Shown here piece after piece: positions 13,053-24,700 of a DNA stretch of 64,000 nucleotides. How positions within the stretch are numbered: position 1 is the first letter of the stretch; each line of letters starts with the position of its first letter. The notes beneath the pieces are model-generated. The model had not been told where the DNA came from and searched no databases. It saw only the letters and a list, made by a program, of their open reading frames with translations. The DNA comes from Bactericera cockerelli (taxonomy: Eukaryota > Arthropoda > Insecta > Hemiptera > Triozidae), in NCBI GenBank assembly GCA_024516035.1, contig CM044959.1:19240525-19304524 (forward strand), written 5' to 3'. The position numbers and the translations under genes are program-made.

Positions 13053-14612
13053 GATACTGTACCTGTTTAACGTTCCTCCAGCAAGACAATACTGTTTTTA
13101 CAAAAAAGCAAAAGAAAAAACTATAAATTTCCAATTCATCCTGTATAATTATTTAAATCCAAATATTTGCCAGATGCTCCACAAGACAGAGGAACAGGAG
13201 CACACGACAATCCAAGGAAGAAAAATCATAAAGATACTAATCTTATTAATAAAATCAAATAGGATCCCAAACAATCCCATGGTGAACCATTCAATGAAGC
13301 CTTGGAAACCCTCACCATACAAAGAAAAGAAAAGTGTCTTATTGTTGTTGATATCAATATCATACTTCCATTCCTACTATTATAACAAGCATTCATAATA
13401 AAATTTAATAGTCATAGTTAGTAGCAGCATGTCTTGGAATTCAATTGAAATATTGCTTTCAATGAAAGTATGAAGTCACAAAAAAACTGAACAGCTAAAT
13501 ATCTATATTTTCTGATTAATGTCTTTATTATTTTATTATTATATTTAGGTGTGTGGCCCCCCGCGAGGAGTGGTGATGAGTCAAAATTTATTACAGTTTC
13601 GGTCGTTCTGGGGAATCGGGTTGTGAACGCCAAGCACACAGTACGAGTATCCTTTCTTTTCAGAAACTAATGTCGAATCAATCGCATGACCTTTCCTGTT
13701 GGTGTTGTAAGCACAGATGCATTGAATTTGAATTTGAAGTAAGGAATCATTTACAATTACAAATAAGTTATTTTTTCAAGATAAAATATATAAGTACAAA
13801 TTATAACCTTATTCACATTTTCACATACAATTACTGAAATTTTAAATCAACAGTAAATTTAGTGGAGACGCCTAAACACCTTGGAGCCAACTTTCTGCAC
13901 TAACTGTTCAATTTTTACTTGAAATGTTAGGAATACGGTTCTGGGGTCATAAATGTGAGGTGTAAGAGGAAGGGTTTTAGTGGGATTAGATATCCGCGTG
14001 CCATTATATCAATCCCACACTCCCCAAAGAAATAGTAGCTTATCGAAGATTTCCAACCTCTTAGAGAAAAAAAAAAAAAAAAAACTCTTCAAAATTTACT
14101 TGGCATGCCACATTTCCCACCCCTGGTATTCACAGGAAGACACATCAACTGAAAAATGATATAAAGATATTTTATTTTTACAGTATTTTAAAAGAAAGTT
14201 TTAGTTGTGTTTCCGTTTTTTTAATTCCTTATATTTATCGCTCGTTTCCGCGATAAATAATATTTCTATGTTTTTATTGATATTATTTATTAATTTCTTG
14301 TGTTAGTATCCGAGGAAATAGTTGTAGAGAACAAGAAATATTAGCTGGTCTATAATATTGTAATTTATATTGCAAAACTTATAGGTATAGATATAATAAT
14401 TAGGTATATACTACTATTGTATTATCATCTCCTTAGCTGCGGAAACTTTTTAACTGTGGGTTATTTATCTGTCTACCTATTGAAAACTTGTGTAAATTAA
14501 GCATAGAAGTTTAATGTTTCTCTCTGATAAATACAAGAATAGACACATTCTATATTTAATGTTCTCATAGAATAATGTATTTAACTATAATTACAATATA
14601 GTACAAAGAAGT

Positions 14613-14755
14613 TATAATATTTGTGTTAATCTCTTTCGTGATATCACAACTTTTCAAACTTGCTTTACTAAATCTAAGCTGAAACCGAGACTTGAAACAC
14701 CGACCTCCAGATTACAAGCCCGCCGCCTTATCGATCAAGCTACTAAGTTCGGTTA
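14613..14755 (-). repeat. tRNA-derived SINE, family A
   Basis: Minus strand: AACCGAACTTAGTAGCTTGA (A-box region), TTACAAGCC-side anticodon region, a B-box-like GGTGTTTCAAGTCTCGG, then the body GTAAAGCAAGTTTGAAAAGT and a TGTGATATCACGAAAG-type palindrome. It is present in both copies (copy 2: 51,693-51,838). Confidence 0.75.
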
Positions 14756-14929
14756 TAATTACAATATATCTAAGTTTTGTGGTACACATACCTATTAGGT
14801 TTAATTAAAAATCAGGATCTTTGCAATTCTTGATCACTGTGACTGTCACAATAATATTTCTTTGCAGTGTTTTTGTAATTATTATTTGCCAAGTAGGGAT
14901 AATTTGCTTTTTACAATGTCGATGGACTC

Positions 14930-15062
14930 TTACACCCGTATTTATGAACAGCGAATTTTGTCTGAGCAATGTCTCAAGCAAGGTATTGGCCAATAATATT
15001 AAAGGAAATCATGCTCCAGACCATGCTCAAACGGCGTTTTCTGTTCATAAATACGGCTGTTA
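14930..15062. mobile_element. Small TIR element with TTA target duplication, copy 1 only
   Basis: The left end CACCCGTATTTATGAACAG and the right end (reverse complement CAGCCGTATTTATGAACAG) differ by one base, and each is flanked by TTA (14,930-14,932 and 15,060-15,062). The ~127-bp element is mostly inverted repeat. Copy 2 lacks it and has an uninterrupted TTTATGTGTG site near 52,005. A 3-bp TTA/TAA duplication is characteristic of PIF/Harbinger elements, so it is probably a Harbinger-type MITE. A relative survives at 40,461-40,505. Confidence 0.75.
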
Positions 15063-15421
15063 ATGTGTGAACATTTTGTAATCCTTGATGGTAAGTTTTA
15101 TTTTTGAAACATACATATGATTATATGAGGATCTTTTTATAAATTTTACAGCAAGACATCATAAAATATCCATTGCAAAAATTGCACATAAATTCGAAAT
15201 AAAACATTGCCATCACTCTCGTCAACGTCTTTTGTATTCGTAATTTACATTTCTGCATTTTTTGCCTCCTCGTTTTTGTCCCTCGCTTTCTACCAGACGA
15301 CATCCATGAAGAGAAATGTAAAATGCAAGAGAAAGGGAAGGGTAGGAGGAGAAAAGAAAGAGAGATAAGAAATTTAATAATAGTATACACAATTTGTTAA
15401 CAAGAAGAAAACACAAGGAGG

Positions 15422-15443
15422 AGAGAGAGAGAGAGAGAGAGAA
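15422..15443 (+). repeat. GA microsatellite
   Basis: About 11 GA dinucleotides. Copy 2 has a shorter run (about 52,366-52,379), so the length differs between the copies. It lies immediately upstream of the X-box motif. Confidence 0.9.
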
Positions 15444-15450
15444 AGCTTGG

Positions 15451-15464
15451 GTTGCCAGGGCAAC
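15451..15464. promoter_or_regulatory. Candidate X-box (RFX-binding site), copy 1
   Basis: GTTGCCAGGGCAAC is an almost perfect inverted repeat with a 2-bp spacer. It matches the X-box consensus GTTRCC-N2-RGYAAC bound by RFX factors, which control ciliary and other genes in animals. It is identical in copy 2 (52,388-52,401), although nearby bases and the GA repeat vary. A pyrimidine-rich tract follows. No downstream coding exon was identified, so the target gene and function are unknown. Confidence 0.45.
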
Positions 15465-16367
15465 GGGTAGTTGTCGCCTATCACCCTGGAATCCTCTGTT
15501 CATCTCTTCCTCCCTCTTCCCTCCCTTTCATCCCTCTCTATTTCCAACACTTTTTTGTTGTCTTCTCCTTAACAATATAGACAATGTATGTGCTTCCTCC
15601 CTCTTGCTAACCCAAGTGTTAGTGGTAAATGGTAGAGCTGTGTCAAGACAGGCCATTTTGTTATGAAATGTATGAACGAACAGATTTACTGTAGTAAAGA
15701 AAAGTGGCTCAGAATGAATCAAAGAAGAAGAGTGATCTGTGAGGAAACACATATTACCTATATTTTTTGTAGATTTGCCAAATTAGAAGATTATTTTAAA
15801 GAAAAACTGTTCTCTTTTATTATTGCTATTCAAGCAGAGCTGGTAGAAAGAAGTAAAATTTACACATGGATTTCGACTTCAATTTCAATATTTGGTTGGA
15901 TAGAAGAGATTGACACAGGCAATTATCGCTCCCTTTTTACATTTATTTCTTACTTTGATGTCAAATAAGGAGTCTTATTATTATTATAATATTTCAGCAC
16001 CTAGAGCTCACCAACAGCCGGTCTCTTAGAAATGAGACTTACACAATATACATAGCTTACAGTAACTAATCGTAAAGGACTAAGCCGAGTAAGCAGTGTG
16101 CTTGCCTCCTCCCAGCCCCCACGCAGACCTCCCCGCCTTCACACAGCTACTTGGAATTCATGAGATGATATGAAGGAAAGCACCAGGATAGAACTTTCTG
16201 GTGACCCAAGCACGTTCGGGTGTGGATACATAATATTTATTCCTTCCAGAATAAATAGTTTGCTCTTGACAAAAGCCCTCAGCAGCTTTTGATATGATGG
16301 ATTTGGGGGTCTCTTTCTCCCTCAACACCCCACGTGGTTTGATTTATGACAGCGTTGCTTTCCTTAT

Positions 16368-16677
16368 GACTTCTACTGTTCTAAAACTATATATGTGGCG
16401 CTACTTTCTTTTGACTTCTACTGTTCTAAGACTATGTGGCACTACTTTCTTTAAACTTCTACTGTTCTAGAACTATGAGGCGCTTACTTTCTTATGACTT
16501 CTACTGTTCTAGAACTATGTGTCGCCACTTTCTTCTGACTTATACTGTTCTAGAACTGTTTCTCGCTACTTTCTTGTGACTTTTACTGTTCTAGAACTAT
16601 GTGGCGATACTCTCTTTAGACTTCTACTGTTCTAAAACTATGTGTTGCTACTTTCTTTTGACTTCTACTATTGTCAA
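16368..16677 (+). repeat. VNTR, ~41-bp unit, 7 copies plus partial
   Basis: Units follow the pattern GACTTCTACTGTTCTAGAAC plus TATGTGGCG-type sequence and CTACTTTCTT. Units are imperfect and range from about 41 to 48 bp. Copy 2 has six units plus a partial (53,459-53,727), with a different internal order. Confidence 0.9.
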
Positions 16678-17549
16678 AGTATAACTTCCCAGATACTGTT
16701 TTGTAAAATTCAACTAAAATGCTTCGAATATATATTTAGAAGCTCCTTCCACTTTGACCACCCTGTTCTCCGATGTAAAGAATTTCCAGATCAAACACCT
16801 CGGCCGAGGTGTGAAGAACGCCTATACAAAGAAAGAGATAGCCCGGCAGAGTGTAAGGTTACGGAAAACATAGTTCCCATGCATTTCATGTACTTTCAGC
16901 CAGCAAAAAGTGCAATATGAATTTCAAAAATCGCGATTTTTATTGCAGAAATGGGCTCTACGTTGAAAAATAAGTTGATTTGACTCTTTGTTTGATTTCC
17001 TAGGCCACCGGGAACCCTATTTTCGAGACCCCCAACAATCGTGAAAGACATGAAAAGATTCATAATTTTTTTTTTTTTTTTTTCCGTTTTTTTTTTTTCA
17101 TACGGATCCTTTGAGACCCGACTTCGTGTCTTTAACTTGGCACTGAAGATTAAGTGAGGTGTCTAAAGTGATCAAGATATAATGGAGATGAGCCCGGACC
17201 AAAAAAAAATTCTAAATTATAAGCGGGCGGCCCATTTGGGCGGCCTCGGGTTTTGGGAGCCCAAATCGGGAATTGAAGGATAATACTAATTTAAGTGGTA
17301 TCAAATGAAAGATCTTGATGAGCAGATACCAAATTTATTGATTTTATTCCTTCATCCGGTCTACTGGGTGGCACCTGGTGGCCTTTTCATTTTCTTTGGC
17401 GGGTAGGTACCTTCGAATCCTTAGCTTAGTGGTCAGATCTTGGCCAGTATGTATTTTTCGAAATGACCTCGCTTCTCTCTCTGCAAAATTTTAATGTTTA
17501 AGTTTCCAAGTATTAATTTAGTTCATTATCCGACCGTTTCTTTAGAAGA

Positions 17550-17855
17550 TAACTTTGTCTATTGGTAGCATGCTCGAACTGCCACCCAGTCAGCATGGGT
17601 TCGAATCCTGGCGGGGACGAAATTTTTTTAGCTCTATATTTTCAATCTGGGCTTAACGTTGTTTTGTTTTTCCGATCTTTATATTTGATCTTCATGACGA
17701 CCCCATTACCCTCGCGAGGAAAATTTTAGTAGTTGCAGAATTGGGCAATGACCTGTGGCGGCATTACGAGATTGATTTTGGACAATCATGGTTGGATGGA
17801 GATAAAATATGATGAATTAGCTCTCATAATGTCGATGCTACTCACTAAAAGTTGT
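17550..17855 (+). repeat. tRNA-derived SINE, family C
   Basis: A tRNA-like head (TTGGTAGCATGCTCGAACT with B box GGGTTCGAATCCTGG) is followed by the family C body: CCCTCGCGAGGAAAATTTTA, TTGGGCAATGACCTGTGGCG and ATTACGAGATTGATTTTGG. The same body order is present at 41,500-41,770. Confidence 0.75.
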
Positions 17856-17857
17856 GA

Positions 17858-18060
17858 CAAAGTAGTGACTTTGGCCAAGTGGGTAGCATACTAGGCTTGC
17901 ACGCATGATGACTTGGGTTCGATCCCCTTCAGGGAAGTTTTTTTTCTCTGTCCATTATGTCCGGGGTACACTCATACCTCGTGAGGTATTGATAAGTCAC
18001 CACCGAGTTCTCTCCCGCTCATGGTTTTATCAACACCAAATTGTCTCCCGTCGCGTCGCT
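17858..18060 (+). repeat. tRNA-derived SINE, family C variant
   Basis: Head with A box TTGGCCAAGTGGGTAGCA and B box TGGGTTCGATCCCC, then ACTCATACCTCGTGAGGTAT. It lies head-to-tail directly after the preceding SINE. A piece containing CGGGAGAGAACTC recurs inverted near 18,520. Confidence 0.7.
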
Positions 18061-18139
18061 TGCATTTTTACCTGATTTTATACCTACATAGTTTAGGCCT
18101 AGCATAAAAATTATAATCGAAACACCTTGGAATCATTGA

Positions 18140-18340
18140 TATAGACCTGAGGCATGGCCTTCTATGTATTTTTCCTAACCCTATGATAAACCCAAGGCAT
18201 GGCCTTCTATATATTTACCTAACCCTACTATAAACCCGAGGCATTGCCTTCTATGTATTATCCCTAACCCTACTATATTCCTGAGGCATGGCCTTCTATG
18301 TATTTTACCTAACACTACTATACACTGAAGGCATTGCCTT
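18140..18340 (+). repeat. Minisatellite, ~50-bp unit, about 4 copies
   Basis: Repeats of CTGAGGCATGGCCTTCTATG, then TATTT-type sequence, CCTAACCCTACTATA and the next unit. The copies are imperfect. It lies inside the copy-1-specific insertion. Confidence 0.8.
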
Positions 18341-18988
18341 TTATTAGTTAGAGATTTAAAAGGTTTCCTTATAAAAGGTCGTTTCTTTTATAAAAAAGAT
18401 AATTTTATAGTTTTCATTTTCTTAAATACCTAATGTAAAAAAGCATGGTCTTATTTCCGGTAGAGATACTCGTGTTGACCCCTGCAACAAGCCGGAGAGA
18501 ATTTGGGTAAGAAAAGGTCAACGGGAGAGAACTCATTACCTCACCTTGATAAGGTGATTACAAATTAATTTCTTTGGCATTTGTAAATCCAGGTGTTTTA
18601 GTGTCCCTCATAGGAGGCTCCGAGGTCTGTGTAGCATTGAAAGATAAACCTATTCATGTTGAGTATAGAATCAAAAGGTCTTGCATTGCAAATTTATATA
18701 TGATTTACTCACTTTAGGGACTCAGGGGGCTAAATCTGTGATCTTAGATTGACCTTAGATAAATTAAATACGTACTGCTAAAACTATATCTTAAAAAAAA
18801 AGACAGCTTGGTACATTCACATTTTCACAGCTTATTTACTTTTGTTACTCATAATGTTTCAGTAGTATATGAACCTATACTTTCGTACAAAAAGAACTGA
18901 TATCCCCCCAAAAACACCACTTCGTGGTTAAAAAAAGAAGAACGCCTCACTCAAAAGAATGATTATAATTAGCTAAAAATAAATGATA

Positions 18989-19358
18989 TCAAATTGAGAA
19001 CACCTTACCACCTTTCTTTCTATATCTCTGCACTCCTCTCTGAATTTATTCCTCTTATGTTTATCTTTCTTTGTCCTTTCTAGGGGTCATCCCAAACTTG
19101 ATTTCTCTTTAAATTTGCTTGTTGCACGGCAATAAAAAATGGCGGTCGCGGTGTAATTTTCTCTATTCAATTCAAAAAAGTTCAGAAAAATCATACTCCG
19201 ACCGCCATTTTTTATTGCCGTGCAACAAGTAAATTTAAAGAGAAATCAAGTTTGGGATGACCCCTAGGAAGGACAAAGAAAGATAAACATAAGAGGAATA
19301 AATTCAGAGAGGAGTGCAGAGATATAGAAAGAAAGGTGGTAAGGTGTTCTCAATTTGA
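18989..19358. mobile_element. Foldback element: 160-bp arms, ~99% identical
   Basis: Arms 18,989-19,148 and 19,199-19,358 are near-perfect reverse complements, with two mismatches seen. They are separated by a 50-bp loop. The ends are TCAAATTGAGAACACC, flanked by TA on both sides (18,987-18,988 and 19,359-19,360), which suggests a Tc1/mariner-type target. There is no coding capacity. Transcription through it would give a long perfect hairpin. Arm identity this high suggests recent origin or conversion. Confidence 0.85.
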
Positions 19359-20219
19359 TACTATTTTACAAAGCGATAAAACCTATTGGATTTCATGTCA
19401 TAGGACAAGTATCGATACTAAAACACATTTTTAAAAGCGAAATAAACCAGAAAACACGAATCTCTTGCTAAGAAGAAAAGACACAAGAAACAAAGCAAGA
19501 GACACATAAAAACCACTTCAAGTAGAGATAATGTGTATTATAGTTTTTATTGTGGTACCAATAAAACGGGACCTTACTGTATTAAGTTAGAGCTTTCGTC
19601 AGCAACGTATTAAGTTAGAGCTTTCATTACCCTGTCCTATATTAACATTGTGTTTCTTATATTGTATTTTGAACAATGCGAGAGTTTTTGTCAATATAAT
19701 TATGTCTTTTTGTACTGATCAAGTATCTTGCTTTCTGATGGTATTTCGTAACAAAAATTGCATACTATTCTGATATTCCTGATAGCAGTGTTTAATAACC
19801 AGTATCAGTGTAGAAATGAATTTAAAAGGAAAGTACATTCAAGCGATAAGTACCTACATCATTATATAAGTATATACAGAGGTATTTGCAACTTGTCCAT
19901 GTTCGATTTTTATGATCCATTGTCCTTCACCTCCATAGAAAACAATCTTGGCTTTAAATATGCTCCAAACATTAACGGAGGTAAACAACCACATATGTAC
20001 AATGTACATACATTAGTATGTAGGCACTCACACACCCTTGCATTGGACAGTCTAATAATTATTAGACTTTTTGTTGAGTTGAGGGTTCTGAACGAATGTC
20101 TTTGACCTGCAAGGCCTTTTTGACATAAGGAATATCGAATATCATAATTATAAAATCATCTAATATTTTACCCTACCTTTAGATATTTTTTGAAGCCAAT
20201 TAGTATTATTTATGACCTG

Positions 20220-21001
20220 ATCATGGCTGGTTCATTACAACTGCGTGCCCAAGCTCTTTCCACCGCCATAGGGACGGTCGTCAGTCGTCAATATTCCGTC
20301 ACTGTCAACTGATCGGACGAGCGATGGTGGCGAAATATATCAGATTGTACTTTTTCAGTAATTATTTTCCAATTTATGACTCGCAGAAAACCATATCACA
20401 AAGAAATCGATTTGCCTTTTTGTGTTTAAATTTATTCGCGAATGTATTTTATTATTATTTCTAACAATGATCGAATTCCTTCACGTGAAGTCTGTCTGCC
20501 TGTGAGCTCTGGTCAGGCTCCGCAGTGCGAGATAATGCTAATTTGGCGCGGCATTAGCCAAAACCGAGCCGTTTTTATTTTTATTGCGAACTGTTTTTTA
20601 TTCGGTTTTTTTTTTTGTGTTCGAGTGCAGATTGATTGTTTTGATAGTGAGGATTGTGATGATGAGCGTCGGGTTGCAACAGAAGATAAGGTGGTCCTCC
20701 ATGGCGGTAACATTGAAGCTCTCATCGGACGCATCATCCATGACCAGAGAATTCTACTTTACCATCCTTGGTAGAGGAGCATTCAAAATGAGACGGGGCT
20801 TTAAATCTCCATTCGCTGGCAACTCACAAAATAAACTAACCACAGAAAAACCTTTTCGCCTTGGTTGCTCGAATAACGGATGACTTATAGCCAGATTGAA
20901 TCTGGCTCGTCATGTGTCAATTCAGACATCCATCGATTTACCTTTGCTGGACGCTGCTCAACTTCAGCAATCTTACGAGAACTGTTGTTAATTAAGTTGA
21001 G
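20220..21001 (+). other. Conserved GC-richer block, candidate 5' exon or promoter region
   Basis: This block is richer in GC than its neighbours and almost identical in copy 2 (54,675-55,462). It contains arthropod-initiator-like TCAGTC near 20,281 and ends at a donor-like GAG|GTAATT (21,001/21,002). Overlapping short frames exist on both strands. The longest frame in copy 2 (185 codons) is broken in copy 1 by T-run length differences, so it is not a conserved protein. A 5' untranslated first exon is possible. No product is suggested. Confidence 0.3.
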
Positions 21002-21061
21002 GTAATTTTTTTCATCAGTAAACTATTATGGCTAACAGAGGTTTTGATTTTTTTTAATATA

Positions 21062-21711
21062 CAGGTGATTCAGAAAAGTACCGTCAAACGTAACACATAT
21101 TCTATGGCTAGTTAGGAGGTCAACTCTATAAAAGAAAGTGCGCAATGCCTCTAACGGAGGTACACGCCCTTAAGGTGTTTTTAAACAACATTATACTGAT
21201 CAAGAAGCCTCGTAATCGAATCATCGACGCTTTGATACCATTAGAAATACATTAGGAGTCTGCATTGAAGCCAGAGGAGCCATGTGGAACATTGCTGTAA
21301 ATTTATTTCGGCTTAAGCCTTCAATTTCGATTTCAAGCGTTTGTGTTGGTTTGAGAAAAATTATCAGAACATTTTGTAGACAATGACAGACGTTTTAATA
21401 GGTGAAACAATTCAATTAAAGCACGACTAAAAAGTTAGAACTTTTTTCTACATCTGACCTCCTGAGCCCGCCTACATTGGAATGGTGTTAAATTTTGTGC
21501 CAACAGAAAGGTGCTATCTAGTATTGAGAGTGATTTTTTTACCACATGCGATATCCAAATAGTAAGCGTAAATGAAAATTCGATAGTTTATAACACCTTA
21601 AGGGCGTGTACCTCCGTAGGAGGCATTTGCGCACTTTCTTTATAGAGTTGACCCTCCTTAATAGCCATAGAATATGTGGTTAACGTTTGACGGTACTTTT
21701 CTGAATCACCT
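21062..21711. mobile_element. TIR DNA element, copy 1, degraded by single-base gaps
   Basis: Termini read CAGG(G)TGATTCAGAAAAG, inside TA dinucleotides, with ~130-bp inverted repeats. The same element in copy 2 is 702 bp with clean termini. Copy 1 is about 50 bases shorter, almost entirely from 1-base losses in short homopolymers. It is non-coding. The TA flanks and terminus suggest a Tc1/mariner-type non-autonomous element. Confidence 0.8.
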
Positions 21712-24700
21712 TATATAATAAACAGATAAACAATCACTTATCAGATTACTTAAGATCTCTCCCTCTCCATCGTCCTGACCCCTGTCTCTGAATCTCCAGA
21801 ACAGGTAATCCATCATACGGAGCTAAGCAAACAAATCCACCATACGAGCAAGAGGTCTCGAGAAATCTTTCCTGTTTTTGTAATAAATGTGTAAAAAATT
21901 CAGACACCCAAATTGGCTTACTAAATCGATTCCTCACGGGATATTAAATCCAGCAGGAACACAATAGCGATCTGACAGCAGAATAATACAGTTGTTTAAC
22001 TTGTACCCAAAATGCCACCCACAAGATTACAGATTCTCTGATCAGATGACAAAGGCTTCTGGTGGAGTATTGTTGCTTTCATTCACAGATACAATCTATT
22101 TCCACCCTCAGACACTTGTAGTTCAGACTTGCAATAATAAATGGGCCTGGGAAACTGGGAATGTGTTCCTACAGGTGGCTTCTGTATTCAATTAAAATGT
22201 CACACAGAGTAAACATTGTTGACTTCTTTTTTAACAACAGTTTTTTTATGATCAAATCTTTTGAGATATGTCTTAATTCTTATCAATGAAAAAAAAGAAA
22301 TGTTTAAAATATCCACGGATGATGGAACGTTTGAATGGAATTTTTGACATGGATTTCTCTTATATTTTACACATTGCAAAAACTCGAATTTGATTTCATA
22401 TAATATCATTCATACATACCACCTAGGTGAGTATTAATCTTATTATTTTCTCACTATCACAATAATTTTGAAGGATTAAAGTTTTTATTTTTAAGAGGAT
22501 TAATGTAAGGTTATTTTGATAATTTTATTTCAGAATTAATTAACATTCAATAGTCTCACTCAATAAGTACATCAGAGTAGATCCCTACATAGTAGAACCT
22601 TTGCTGAGTTATAGAATGTGCCTGATTCTCAATGAACCAAACTTCGAATTTATAGGAAAACAGCAACATACAATACCTGGAATAGAAAAATATTTCTACA
22701 ATTTTTCATAATTCAGTGATACAACTAATTCATGTGGATTTAAAAGTGAAATTTTATAGGAAGGGAAAGTTCTTGTTGTTAGAATCTCTTTCTTGGTATG
22801 TATGTATTTTTTTTAGGGAGGGAAAGCTCATGCTGAAAATGTGGGACTCAGACATGGACCGCCGGTAACTAAAACCCGCGGCTCCTGATCAATACTAAAC
22901 CATACCGTTGTGGGACTGTTAAATATTATGTAAAAATTATTATGTTAAATTATGTAGGTACAAATTTTGTAGAACCTTTCTACTTTTTTGTATAACTTGG
23001 AAACTAATCTTGGTATGTATAACTTATTGAAAAAATTCAATAAATAAAAGTGTATCAATATCAATAGTTGTTATTTCTTCAAAAACTACCTGAATCCTGA
23101 AAGTCCTGAGGACATGAATAAAAAATACGAGTATCCACCAAAATTTCTCTTCCTTTTCAAAGAAGTTAATGAGTTTCAAATTTGAGCAATCAGGAGACGC
23201 TTTCAGGTTCATTAACGCTGAGAAAATTCTTCTCGAATTTGAATACAATTTTTTCGCTGTATAAATAAAAATAAAGTTTGTTCGAAGAAAAAAATAGTCG
23301 TCAGATTTTCAAAACATTTTTCATTAAAAAGTTCTTTCCTTTCTTTTTTTTTTCGCTTTTTTAATTCTTGTAAAAATACAAAGTGCTGGAAAGATTCTCA
23401 GATGAAGATGGATTGACAAACTTTTCCAGCTCTTTGTAGTGACTGGTGTTGTTGGAATTTGGTATTGACTTGAAAAAATGCTGAGCTAAAAGTTGAAAAT
23501 GTTTTAGATAATGTTGTAGAGTTTACTTGAAAGGGAAAGAGATTTAGAAAAAAGGAAGACTAAAGCACATGATTGCTAAGCATGCATAAGGTCGCGTTAT
23601 ACCTAGAAAATAAATTGGTAAGACCTTCTTTTCCCTTATGGGGTAGTTAATCCCCTCAGAATACCTAGTAGATGTTGGAAAAGATATTCCTAAATAGGAA
23701 CTAAAGCTTGATGGAACACACATTCAACATAACCAAACATGTAAACAATAACAAATCCATATTGAATTATAAGTAATTGTGAAATGTCTTCTGCGGGATC
23801 TCATATTTGACAGTTGGCACATTTGTGACATCAGATTTGCAAATTTCAAATGCAAAAATCGTTTCTAATTTTGATGTAAAGAAACGGAAGACCAATAAGT
23901 TACACATTCACAGGATCTAGGAAGGACATTGTTTCCTGAAGGATACATTTCCTTTTACTTGTTTTCTCGATTTTTTAGTTCTTTTTCATACAGCTGTGTT
24001 GCTAAAAGTGACAAAATTTTCGGGACTATTATAATTTACATAGGAGTGAATAAAAATCACATTTGAAGGCATATTTTTTTACTTTGGCTATCAATTAGGG
24101 ATCTTTTTATAATTGATTACTAAGATCTACGAGTATGATGTTGCGTCTTAGGTTCTCCAATATTTCTATTTGGTTATTGCTGACAAATTAATATCCAATG
24201 GCTTTTCTTATTATTTGAAAATTCGAAAAACCAACGTTCTGAATGTTCTGCTGCTAGTTTATTTTAATGAACTCGTCTAGACCAGGATACTTGATGTGAT
24301 CAAATAATCTCGGTCGAAAACCATCACAGACAGCCCAAAATAAACTGTCGCTCTTATACAACTTGAGAAAGTACTTATAAAACCATCATATAAGCCCAAT
24401 AAAAATGGCTCAGAAATTATAAATAAAACAAATGACTTATTATTATGTTATTTCAATGTTAAGTCTTTATGGTGGAGGGAAAATTGTGCAGTTCCGACAC
24501 CAAACGTCTAGGTGTGTAATGGTGTTGTCCAAAGGTCTCATGGATTTTGTCTCATAGGCTGTTATGCCCTGCACTGAGCGACGTCTTACAAATCATGTTG
24601 CCGATACTGATCATAACACTTCCGGTTAGCGAGACCCCCTGCGGCATTTGTTGACACCACTGCCACCATCCCCAGGGATAATACAGGTAATTCCGAGGAG

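Larger units (their letters stand above)
16791..19358. mobile_element. 2.57-kb compound insertion present only in copy 1
   Basis: Flanking bases join seamlessly in copy 2 (near 53,829: CCAGATACTATTTTAC). The left edge is TCAAACACCTCGGCCGAGGT and the right edge is the end of a foldback element (reverse complement TCAAATTGAGAACACC); both begin TCAAA. The interior holds two family C SINEs, a minisatellite and the foldback element. No long open frame or transposase is visible. The left-edge sequence recurs inverted at 31,665-31,712, so it is a repeat terminus. It could be a nested non-autonomous DNA element or a deletion in copy 2. Confidence 0.65.

Noticed and set aside
21746..22195. Two short frames preserved in both copies (63 and 67 codons)
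   Set aside because: The copies are too similar for preservation to mean selection; one frame has no ATG, and no motif is recognised.
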